Assembly (NCBI RefSeq): GCF_024169515.1
Contig: NZ_JAMKCQ010000001.1
Location: 558,001 to 622,000, forward strand
Reading direction: 5' to 3'
DNA: 64,000 nt
Source: Erwinia aphidicola
GTDB lineage: Bacteria; Pseudomonadota; Gammaproteobacteria; Enterobacterales; Enterobacteriaceae
Positions 16,060 to 23,976 of this stretch are shown piece after piece (positions within the stretch are counted from its first letter, which is position 1; the number at the start of each line of letters is the position of its first letter). Below the pieces are notes generated by a model. The model was not told where the DNA came from. It ran no database searches and worked only from the letters and a program-made list of their open reading frames with translations. Position numbers and translations under genes: made by a program.

Positions 16060-16995
16060 TCAGCCCACTATAACATCAAACAAACTTACTGGATAATTAT
16101 GCTGTGATCGGTCAATCTTTCTAACCCAACTTTCAGACAAAGCATTGGCGATAATCTCCTCACTTATATTGCTAAATTTATTTGCACCTTCCTCAGCAAG
16201 AGATTTATTTTCATTATTATTTATGTTAAAAACACATGCTGAAAAAACCCTTTGCAAAATAATCATCGCAGTATGCCCTCTACTGATCCTTGAACACACA
16301 ATTGGAGGAGACGTAGAAGTAATCGAAAAATACTCATGATAAAAATCATAAAAACTATTATTATCTTCACAATCTTGCCAAGTGAGATCTGTTCTTTTCT
16401 TAAGAAAAATTTTATCGTCTTGTATTATAAAATCTCTCCATGTAACTAGCGATAGTGGGAATGTTAATCTTTGCATTTCTCTTGATGCTAACGTAAGAGC
16501 TGCAATTAGCTGAAAAGATGAATCTATGATTCTTTCAAACAAATTAAATGATAAATTTTTATTTTCCCCTGAAAAAAGATACCTATATGCATCTATTAGA
16601 ATATTCTTATGAAAAAAGTAATTTTCCATTGAATGTCCATATGTCCAATGTAACTTATTGCTCGAGTAATGCCCTTCTAAGTCATCTTTAATAACATCTG
16701 CTACGGAAAAACTTCTAAACTCTCTGTCGCACAGAAAGTAAACGTTATCTATACCCAGTTCTACCGATCCTTGATGGATAGCCTCAACTTTTTTTCTGTT
16801 ATTCTTGTTGATTCCCTTATCACTTGACTTTATGTATTGGGCTGCATCAATATGGATTTTGTTATGTGGAGCAACTACTGAAAGCAAATTATTGAGATGT
16901 TGACGATCGTATCTACCCTCAACAAGTACTCTTTTTTTCGTGCTTATTGAAATTGCTGTTAAGTATGTGTCTACAGTATAAGCGAGTTCACTCAT
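16060..16995 (-). CDS. ariB: AriB-like DUF4435/TOPRIM effector (PARIS defence)
   Basis: A 311-residue protein with a TOPRIM-like core: acidic KRVLVEGRYDRQHL with Glu at residue 26, then a hydrophobic strand VYFLCDREF near residue 92, and a later HSMENYFFH block, the pattern of DUF4435. In PARIS the TOPRIM nuclease AriB is held by the AriA ATPase and released when a phage anti-restriction protein such as Ocr is sensed; known AriB also depends on a Glu near residue 26 (from memory). The ATG overlaps the ATPase stop (ATGA). AT-rich, unlike its surroundings. Confidence 0.78.
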   Translation of the reverse strand: MSELAYTVDTYLTAISISTKKRVLVEGRYDRQHLNNLLSVVAPHNKIHIDAAQYIKSSDKGINKNNRKKVEAIHQGSVELGIDNVYFLCDREFRSFSVADVIKDDLEGHYSSNKLHWTYGHSMENYFFHKNILIDAYRYLFSGENKNLSFNLFERIIDSSFQLIAALTLASREMQRLTFPLSLVTWRDFIIQDDKIFLKKRTDLTWQDCEDNNSFYDFYHEYFSITSTSPPIVCSRISRGHTAMIILQRVFSACVFNINNNENKSLAEEGANKFSNISEEIIANALSESWVRKIDRSQHNYPVSLFDVIVG

Positions 16996-18368
16996 ATGCT
17001 TTCATCCTCATCAAAATCAATCTCACCTTCTTCGCTTACAGATGAAACAAAAAGTGGAACTATTGCTTTCATACAATGTTCATAGCCTGTCGCAATTGAT
17101 GGGGAATGTGTACAAACAATAATTTGTCGCCCTCCCAATTGTGATAGCATATTTTTTAAAAGATCCTCTTGCCAATCTATATGTAGAGAAAGTTCAGGCT
17201 CGTCAATTAGAACAATTGCATCAGAGCTCATTTTTGATGTCGCATATAGCATAGTCAATAATTGTCTCTCTCCAGATGACATTACACGTATACTACTCCA
17301 TGTTCCATCCGGAAATTTCAGCCCTACTTTAGGATTTCTTCTTTCCATATCAAAATCATATTTTAATGTTTTATCTTCTAGAAATGAATTTACCGATGTA
17401 AAATACTTATTAATTTGAGCAAACGAATTTATTTGAAATTCTTGGCGAGCTTTAAGGGCATCCCTATAAACAACTAAGGCTCCGGCAACAGAATTACCCA
17501 CGTCACCCTTAGCTCCAGAACTAACTAAAGTTCTGATTTCATCATTTATCTTAGAATATTCTTCATAATAATCAATTTGCAACGCTTTATCTTGTGGCTT
17601 TGCTAATTTTTGAATTTCAGTTAAAACCTCATTTGGTTTTATCTCATCAATAGAGTTTTGCTCAATCAAAGCAGAAAAAACTTTCACAAAGGACTCCGAA
17701 AAGACCTTACCTTCATATCGTCCAATGTTTACTTGTGCGTTTCTTATTTCATCCTTAATTCGTTCCTCAATATCTATTGGGGATGGATAGTTAATGCTTG
17801 GTAAAAATTTTCCAAATAAATTTCTTGCAAAACTGTTTACTTTCTTCTGAACAATTCCGCTTCTGTAATGCCTACGTTCAAAATCATTATCAGGATATGT
17901 ATTCCATGCTTCTAGCATCGTTCTAAAGGCAGGGAAGTAAGAACATGAAGTTTTCTTCAATTCATTCCTCTTGACAAAATCATCGATTATTGATAATAAC
18001 TTAGGCTTAAGTTCTCTTACATAGCGGTCAGTTTCGACTTCCCTCAAAGATTCAACAGCCTCAGATACCGAAAATTCTATCTCATCCCCTGTTTCATGTA
18101 AAACTTTTATAATCTGATTACCGTTTAATGCGAACTTTCTAATGCAAACCCTTACACCATTATTATAAGTTGCAATAATCTCCTCAAAATTTAAAAATGC
18201 GAACCTAACATAATCGCAATTGACAATATTTGCTATTATATGAATAAATGTCGTCTTCCCTGCACCATTCTTTCCGTGGATAACATTTAACCCTTCATCA
18301 AGATTTATAGATAAATTGTATCTATTATGAATTTTGAATAACTCAACCTTTTTGATACTTATACTCAT
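16992..18368 (-). CDS. ariA: AriA-like AAA/ABC-type ATPase (PARIS defence sensor)
   Basis: A 458-residue ATPase of the AAA_15/AAA_21 type. Walker A is GKNGAGKTT near residue 34, the ABC signature SSGERQLLTML near residue 365, Walker B AIVLIDEPELSLH near residue 388, and the switch His is CTHSPSIATG near residue 420. The middle is helical. The order ATPase then DUF4435, with overlapping genes, is that of PARIS. OLD-family ATPases share the fold but carry their own TOPRIM domain, which this protein lacks. GAAGGTAAG precedes the start. No other partner gene is visible. Confidence 0.8.
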   Translation of the reverse strand: MSISIKKVELFKIHNRYNLSINLDEGLNVIHGKNGAGKTTFIHIIANIVNCDYVRFAFLNFEEIIATYNNGVRVCIRKFALNGNQIIKVLHETGDEIEFSVSEAVESLREVETDRYVRELKPKLLSIIDDFVKRNELKKTSCSYFPAFRTMLEAWNTYPDNDFERRHYRSGIVQKKVNSFARNLFGKFLPSINYPSPIDIEERIKDEIRNAQVNIGRYEGKVFSESFVKVFSALIEQNSIDEIKPNEVLTEIQKLAKPQDKALQIDYYEEYSKINDEIRTLVSSGAKGDVGNSVAGALVVYRDALKARQEFQINSFAQINKYFTSVNSFLEDKTLKYDFDMERRNPKVGLKFPDGTWSSIRVMSSGERQLLTMLYATSKMSSDAIVLIDEPELSLHIDWQEDLLKNMLSQLGGRQIIVCTHSPSIATGYEHCMKAIVPLFVSSVSEEGEIDFDEDESI

Positions 18369-18736
18369 TTTCTTACCTTCATTATTTTATTGCTAATAAA
18401 GCAAAGTTATAAGACTTCACTTTGGGAAAATAATTATTTTAATGCCTAATTTTAAATACACAACAGCGCTTTGAATTAAACTGACAAGAATTATAGAAAA
18501 TCCTGACTTACCATGAATAACTAGTTTTTTTAACTACCCTATTTTCAATAACGAGTTACTAGGCATCATGAGACTTTGAAGCAGAGACCACTGCGGAGCA
18601 AAGCAATCTTTTAGAATACTTAGTAACGTCTCTTTCAGCTTTTTCAATGACGGCGATATGCCGCTTAGACCGCTGATAGATTTGAATTCAAGGGCAACAG
18701 GATATTATAGTTCATAAACCGTCGTGCAATTGTTAA
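18369..18736. other. AT-rich intergenic region, no clear gene
   Basis: This 368-base stretch lies upstream of ariA and downstream of the toxin gene. The first half is very AT-rich and should hold the ariA promoter. On the minus strand, roughly 18535-18695, a frame stays open for about 50 codons without a start codon, which may be a gene remnant; the protein is not recognised. Confidence 0.5.
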
Positions 18737-19069
18737 TTATTCAAAAATCGTCGCTAGCCGAGCCATCACATCTTCAACTATTTCTGCTAGAGCATCCTCC
18801 AGTTTCCTGCCGTGTCGTGAAGCCATATCCAGAGCGCGTGGTCGATCGCAGCGGACTACACCGACGGTGCGCATACCCGCGTCATCCAGCGGCACTGCAA
18901 ATCCTGCTATACGGGCAAAGTTGCCGCCATTAGTAACAGGCAGCACGACTGGTGTTCCGGTCATTCGGTTAAAAGCACCAGGCGAAACTATCATAACTGG
19001 CCGCGTTCCCTGCTGCTGATGTCCCAAAGTAGAGGCAAGTGAGACGAGCCAAATCTCCCCTCTTTCCAT
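18737..19069 (-). CDS. PemK/MazF-family toxin (ChpB-like)
   Basis: A 110-residue endoribonuclease toxin. The family block MERGEIWLVSL, then HQQQGTRPVMIVSP, is at the N terminus, with the conserved Arg after G-T, and VTNGGNFARIAGFAVPL follows near residue 48; this resembles ChpB of E. coli. The ATG at 19069 overlaps the antitoxin stop (TGATG) and GGAGAG lies before it, so the toxin is translated after its antitoxin. It would cut mRNA at short sequence motifs when the antitoxin is degraded. Confidence 0.88.
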   Translation of the reverse strand: MERGEIWLVSLASTLGHQQQGTRPVMIVSPGAFNRMTGTPVVLPVTNGGNFARIAGFAVPLDDAGMRTVGVVRCDRPRALDMASRHGRKLEDALAEIVEDVMARLATIFE

Positions 19070-19326
19070 CAAATTAACTCTCCACCCACAGGTTTATTAT
19101 TCAGCAATTCACTATCATCAGATGAAATTTCAGCATGACTGCCACATTGAGCAAGAAGTTGCTCAAGCGTGTAGCGCGGGCGAGATTGTGCCTCCACAAT
19201 CAGTCGACCAGCATCTACAGCCATACCTACTTTCGCTCCAACATTTAGCTGCAAAACATCCAGTAGCGCAGGTTGTATTGTCAGCATGATAGAGCCTTCA
19301 ACTTTATGCAACTTTGAAATCAACAT
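19069..19326 (-). CDS. AbrB/MazE-family antitoxin partner
   Basis: An 85-residue protein. Residues 1-50 form an AbrB-like swapped-hairpin DNA-binding domain (ISKLHKVEGSIMLTIQP, then LQLNVGAKVGMAVDAGRLIVE); the tail has YTLEQLLAQC, close to the ChpS pattern that wraps the toxin. AGGGAAATG precedes the ATG. It should neutralise the downstream toxin and repress the pair. An 8-bp inverted repeat with a 22-base spacer at 19432-19469 lies upstream but is too far to assign. Confidence 0.85.
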   Translation of the reverse strand: MLISKLHKVEGSIMLTIQPALLDVLQLNVGAKVGMAVDAGRLIVEAQSRPRYTLEQLLAQCGSHAEISSDDSELLNNKPVGGELI

Positions 19327-19603
19327 AATTCATTTCCCTTTAACAACATGATAAATAACGTCATAATCAGCAGAATTTAAGCCTAGATCCCACTGTGTTC
19401 AACTTAAACCTTTCGATACAAGGCTGAAAACTACAACGTACTTTCACAAGCTACTGGGTACACGTTGTACTCAACATTTCATATTACACATATGGTTAAC
19501 TGATCACTTTAGGGGACATCAATCGTGCCGAAATCGCTCTAAATGTACTCTCATCATTTTTAATCGGTTGTAAAATATATGACTTTCACATCATAAGGGA
19601 TAA

Positions 19604-20137
19604 ATGATGCAAATTTGTCGAATGGATTACAACAATCTGACTCATCATGGATACGTTGCGAAATTTCACTGCTACGGAATTGGAACGTTTGACGTTTTTT
19701 CTGGAAAACCTGGTTACATTAACAAACCTGAATGCTCATACATAATAAATTCCAGTCTTCCTCCGGGGCAATATTGGATTGTTGATAGACCTGCGGGTGG
19801 AATATCAAATCGTTTAAGAGGTACAGCTCTTGATTGGTGGAACGGCACCGACCATTCATCTTGGCTTGGAATCTATAGTTCTCAGACAATGTCAGATCAT
19901 CTCTTCGTCAATGGTGTTGAACGTGGTGGGTTCAGGATTCATCCTTTAAGGCCTAATGGCGAAGGCGAATCATGGGGTTGCATTACCTTTTTTAGCCTTT
20001 TCGATTTTAACTTATTCCGAAGCGCTGTTCTTAATCAAAAAAAATTCAAAGTTCCGGGGAAATCTGCTTTAATGGCTTATGGCCGTATTGATGTCACAGG
20101 GAGTACTAATTTTGGCTCATGCATCCTTCCGCAGTAG
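19604..20137 (+). CDS. DUF2778 / Tlde1-like peptidoglycan-targeting effector
   Basis: A 177-residue protein with the layout of DUF2778: an MDYNNLTHHG start, PPGQYWIVDRPAGG near residue 55, and a C-terminal GGFRIHP followed by GESWGCITFF, which carries the His and Cys of an L,D-transpeptidase-like active site (H-P then S-W-G-C-I). Tlde1 proteins are type VI secretion effectors that act on peptidoglycan in the periplasm. AAGGGA lies before the start. The next gene fits an immunity protein and a Hcp gene lies opposite, which supports a secreted effector. Confidence 0.8.
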   Translation: MMQICRMDYNNLTHHGYVAKFHCYGIGTFDVFSGKPGYINKPECSYIINSSLPPGQYWIVDRPAGGISNRLRGTALDWWNGTDHSSWLGIYSSQTMSDHLFVNGVERGGFRIHPLRPNGEGESWGCITFFSLFDFNLFRSAVLNQKKFKVPGKSALMAYGRIDVTGSTNFGSCILPQ

Positions 20138-20405
20138 AATTTTATTCTTATCATTAATGTTATTTAGCTTTACTGCATCTTTCTTCATATCCCGATTCAT
20201 TGGGGTTAGTAACTTAGGCTTTCAAATATATCAGTACATTAGCCCTAAGTTGTCACCTGAAATGGAAGTTTTTTTTAATAGTGGTGAAGAAAGCAACCTC
20301 GAGGTCATTATAGACTTGGTAATAATCACATTGATTTCATTAATTTTATACGTAGTGTTAAAAAAAATTATACAGAAAACATATAAAAAAACCAAGAGAT
20401 TGTAA
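20112..20405 (+). CDS. Probable immunity protein of the DUF2778 effector (membrane)
   Basis: A 97-residue protein with two membrane spans, at about residues 8-28 and 66-86, and a short loop between them that would face the periplasm. I start it at the TTG at 20112 because AGGGAG sits eight bases before it; an ATG at 20079 in the same frame lacks a ribosome site. The first 26 bases overlap the effector gene, which couples their translation. Placement and topology fit immunity to a periplasmic toxin. No family recognised. Confidence 0.6.
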   Translation: MAHASFRSRILFLSLMLFSFTASFFISRFIGVSNLGFQIYQYISPKLSPEMEVFFNSGEESNLEVIIDLVIITLISLILYVVLKKIIQKTYKKTKRL

Positions 20406-20420
20406 TCACCCCTTGGTTTT
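20388..20420 (+). terminator. Candidate bidirectional terminator between immunity gene and hcp
   Basis: AAAACCAAG pairs with CTTGGTTTT across a 15-base loop. A and T runs on both outer sides make it usable on either strand; the gene on each strand converges here. Confidence 0.5.
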
Positions 20421-20423
20421 CAT

Positions 20424-20906
20424 CTATCTCTCATTCCAAGAGTCTGAAAAAATAATATTTCCATCCACATAACGCCAAGTTATTATTTCATACATCAATG
20501 AAATAGACTCAAGGTGATTTAAATGCATATGAGCAGGATCTTTGGAGTTAATCATTGCTGGTGATATTGATACCAACTTGATATTTTCCATGTTCATTAC
20601 AAAGTATCCAACCTCCTGCCCTGCATCATTAATTTTATACCACCATAACTCACCAGATTTAAGTGTTTGACCTTTAGATACAGCTTTATAGAGGTAAGGA
20701 GATGAACTATCGAACTCTTTTTCAAGAGACATCACTCCATGAGTTCGTGTTCCCGTAATTTTCCCATTTCTCCCATCTACAGGTATGCTTACATTATGAT
20801 TGAAACCTAGGACTTCTATACTTCCCTCACGACCATTAACATCTACAGATCCCTTAATATCGGCACCACCATCATCTTTTAACCACAAATAGGCTGGAAT
20901 GGCCAT
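20424..20906 (-). CDS. hcp: Hcp-family type VI secretion tube protein
   Basis: A 160-residue protein of the usual Hcp length, starting MAIPAYLWLKDDGGADIKGS, an almost invariant start in enterobacteria. The SSPYLYKAVSKGQTLKSGE block, the W-W-Y-K-I-N-D-A-G-Q-E-V-G segment and the GNIIFSDSWNER end are all family marks. Hcp hexamers stack into the T6SS tube and carry small effectors. Upstream in-frame ATGs (20942) lack support from the family. No other T6SS gene lies in the window, so this is an orphan hcp, convergent to the Tlde1-like pair. Confidence 0.95.
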   Translation of the reverse strand: MAIPAYLWLKDDGGADIKGSVDVNGREGSIEVLGFNHNVSIPVDGRNGKITGTRTHGVMSLEKEFDSSSPYLYKAVSKGQTLKSGELWWYKINDAGQEVGYFVMNMENIKLVSISPAMINSKDPAHMHLNHLESISLMYEIITWRYVDGNIIFSDSWNER

Positions 20907-21137
20907 TACAAATCCCTTCTCGCTAAGACAAGAAGTCATCATAACAACAAAATCAGATATTAATCATCATAACCTCTAAATAAAAATGACTTACCGCACT
21001 TATTCCTAAATATAATTAACACATATTCAATAACAGGGAAGGAGCAATCTCATAATTATTGGATTACTCTTACATACTATATGTGAAGACTTTTCAACAG
21101 GCACCGCCAATGCAATGCCTGTATCTACTTCCAGTCG

Positions 21138-21335
21138 TCAGATCTCAGTTAACAGGTGATCTTCGCTCTCCATCCGCAAGCTCAGCATCTCAATGCGTTC
21201 CACCAGCACCCACAGCAAGATATCGCGGGCTATAGGGTGAGTGAGTTCGGTGATCGCAAAGGCCAGAGCGCGGCACTGGTCGCATAACTCAGTGGTTTCT
21301 AGCGGGGTGTAATCATAAATTCCATCATTCATCAT
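21138..21335 (-). CDS. Small protein of unknown function
   Basis: A 65-residue acidic protein starting MMNDGIYDYTPLETTELCDQ and ending with a helical ARDILLWVLVERIEML segment. GAG lies six bases before the ATG at 21335; a longer frame from 21383 adds 16 residues. I do not recognise it with confidence. It stands alone between hcp and the repeat array. Confidence 0.5.
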   Translation of the reverse strand: MMNDGIYDYTPLETTELCDQCRALAFAITELTHPIARDILLWVLVERIEMLSLRMESEDHLLTEI

Positions 21336-21600
21336 GGTTATCTCGAAGCAATCATTTAGATATATGCGCAATTTATGGCGCATATTGCCGAGATACAGTG
21401 TCAGGACGCCAATCCTGTCGCCGGATTTTGCCGACGCATGGCTACCTTAATCCCCACAGAAGCACTTATTCAAGCACACACGATTTGTTGCAGCCGATTC
21501 TGGAAGGCGGCGCATAAAACGTAAAAACTACGCGTGCCTAAACAAACAAGTCGCGACTCGCTAACCGCATTTATAAGCGTCGCGTGACGAGGAGCGGGGA

Positions 21601-21777
21601 ATGAAAGGCGGTAAAGAACGTGTATATATCCAGGTTAACCCGCCTTCATACACCGGATCGTTCGGAAAAGGCGATCGGCCCCTACGATATGAAAGCTCGC
21701 AAATCTTCCTGGCATCGTCGCTGTTTAAAACCCACAGCGGGCACGCTGTTAGCAGGGATGAGGCCTGCCGGAGGTAA
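21601..21777 (+). CDS. Small frame that runs into the repeat array, doubtful
   Basis: An ATG at 21601 follows a good GAGGAGCGGGG ribosome site and reads MKGGKERVYIQVNPPSYTGS, then passes into the first repeat unit and stops at 21777 (58 residues). The first 15 or so residues look like normal coding sequence; the rest is repeat translation. It may be the 5-prime end of a gene that was cut by the repeats. The 200 bases before it hold no other gene. Confidence 0.3.
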   Translation: MKGGKERVYIQVNPPSYTGSFGKGDRPLRYESSQIFLASSLFKTHSGHAVSRDEACRR

Positions 21778-23960
21778 GCCGGACGTCACGCGGCAGGGAT
21801 GCCGCGTGCCGAGGCCCGCAGGGAGCGTCTTTTGCCGTTCCGGCGTGCTCTGGCTGGCCTCAGACCGGGTTGCTGATCGTATCGCGATGGAAGTCATTTG
21901 GGCGAGGGGTCAAAGGAGGTTCCCTGTGGCATATCAAAGCCCCGGAATTCTGCCGGAGCCTCTGCGGGTCGATCGGAAAAGATGATCGACCCCTACGGAA
22001 TATGAAGGATCGGAGACCGACCGAAAAAGAGGATAGTCCCCAAAGGTATGAAAGCTCTCGAATCTTCCTGCCATCGCCGCAGCTTAAAACCCACAGCGGG
22101 CACGCGGTTAGCAGGGATGAGGCCTGCCGGAGGTAAGCCGGACGTCACGCGGCAGGGATGCCGTGTGCCGAGGCCCGCAGGGAGCGGCTTTTGCCGTCCC
22201 GGCGTGCTCTGGCTGGCCTCAGGCCGGGTTGCTGATCGTATCGCGATGGAAGTCATTTGGGCGAGGGTTTACAGGATATTCCCTGCGGCATATGAAAAGC
22301 CCCTGATTTTTGCCGGAGCCTCTGCGGGTCGACCGAAAAAGATGGTCGACCCCTACGGTATATGAAGGATCGGAGACCGACCGAAAAAGAGGAGCGTCCC
22401 CATCGGAATATGAAGGATTAGAGACCGACCGGAAAAGACGGTCGCCACCACAGTATATGAAGCCCACCTATCTTCCTGCCATCGTCGCGGCTTAAAACCC
22501 ACAGCGGGCACGCTGTTAACAGGGATGAGGCCAGCCGGAGGTAAGCCGGACGTCACGCGGCAGGGATGCCGCGTGCCGAGGCCCGCAGGGAGCGTCTTTT
22601 GCCGTTCCGGCGTGCTCTGACTGGCCACAGACCGGGTTGCTGATCGTATCGCGATGGAAGTCATGTTGTGCGGGTTTACAGGATGTACCCTGCGGCATAT
22701 GAAAAGCCCCTGATTTTTGCCGGAGCCTCTGCGGGTCGACCGAAAAAGATGGTCGACCCCTACGGTATATGAAGGATCGGAGACCGACCGAAAAAGAGGA
22801 GCGTCCCCAACGGAATATGAAGGATTAGAGACCGACCGGAAAAGACAGTCGCCACCACAGTATATAAAGCCCACCGATCTTCCTGCCATCGCCGCGGCTT
22901 AACACTCGCAGCGGGCACGCGTTAACAGGGATGAGGTAAGCCGGACGTCACGCGGCAGGGATGCCGCGTGCCGAGGCCCGCAGGGAGCGTCTTTTGCCGT
23001 TCCGGCGTGCTCTGACTGGCCACAGACCGGGTTGCTGATCGTATCGCGATGGAAGTCATGTTGGTGCGGGTTTACAGGATGTACCCTGCGGCATATGAAA
23101 AGCCCCTGATTTTTGCCGGAGCCTCTGCGGGTCGACCGAAAAAGATGGTCGACCCCTACGGTATATGAAGGATTGGAGACCGACCGATAAAGAGGATCGT
23201 CCCCAACGGTTTATGGAGGATCGGAGGTCGACCGGAAAAGATGGTCGCCCCCTGCAGTATATGAAAGCTCGCGTATCTTCCTGGCATCGTCGTGGCTTAA
23301 AACCCACAGCGGGCACGCGGTTAGCAGGGATGAGGCCTGCCGGAGGTAAAGCCGGACGTCACGCGGCAGGGATGCCGCGTGCCGAGGCCCGCAGGGAGCG
23401 TCTTTTGCCGTTCCGGCGTGCTCTGGCTGGCCTCAGGCCGGGTTGCTGATCGTATCGCGATAGAAATCATGTTGGTGCGGGTTCAAAGGAGGTTCCCTGT
23501 GGCATATCAAAGCCCCGGAATTCTGCCGGAGCCTCAGCGGGTCGACCGAAAAAGATGGTCGACCCCTACAGTATATGAAGGATTGGAGGTCGACCGATAA
23601 AGAGGATCGCCCCCAACGGTTTATGAAGGATCGGAGGTCGACCGGAAAAGATGGTCGCCCCCTACGGTATGAAAGCTCTCGAATCTTCCTGGCATCGTCG
23701 CTGCTTAAAAACCACAGCGGGCACGCGGTTAGCAGGGATGCCGCGTGCCGAGGCCCGCAGGGAGCGGCTTTTGCCGTTCCGGCGTGCTCTGGCTGGCCTC
23801 AGGCCGGGTTGCTGATCGTATCGCGATGGAAGTCATTTGGGCGCGGGGTCAAAGGAGGTTACCTGTGGCATATCAAAGCCCCGGAATTCTGCCGGAGCCT
23901 CAGCGGGTCGACCGAAAAAGATGGTCGACCCCTACAGTATATGAAGGCTTGGAGACTGAC
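21645..23960. repeat. Hierarchical tandem repeat array, six units of about 360-408 bp
   Basis: The anchor ACAGCGGGCACGC recurs at about 21734, 22093, 22501, 22908, 23306 and 23713, so the units are 359-408 bp apart. A second anchor, the hairpin GGGTCGACC-N9-GGTCGACCC or a variant, recurs at about 21967, 22327, 22734, 23130, 23540 and 23906. Between the long segments lie one to three copies of a 46-bp repeat of the type GGAGACCGACCGAAAAAGAG with ATATGAAGG at its end. Most long segments hold a 9-bp stem with a GGGA loop, CACGCGGCAGGGATGCCGCG plus TG (first copy 21787-21808). Frames through the array exist on both strands but lack ribosome sites. It ends 17 bases from an MCP stop codon. Confidence 0.95.
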
Positions 23961-23976
23961 AGGCAACAGCGGTGCC

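Noticed and set aside
16992..18368. OLD-family nuclease
   Set aside because: The ATPase lacks a C-terminal TOPRIM domain and ends soon after the switch His; the TOPRIM-like function is on the separate overlapping gene.
19432..19469. Inverted repeat TACAACGT / ACGTTGTA with a 22-base spacer as toxin-antitoxin operator
   Set aside because: It is about 105 bases upstream of the antitoxin start and the spacer is long; it could equally belong to the effector promoter on the other strand.
21682..23449. Several frames of 60-180 codons on both strands inside the repeat array
   Set aside because: They repeat with the DNA unit, lack ribosome sites, occur on both strands and share no domain; they are translations of the repeats.
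21645..23960. CRISPR array
   Set aside because: Units are about 400 bp and nearly identical throughout; there are no short repeats with unique spacers and no cas genes. The 46-bp subrepeats are not separated by variable spacers.
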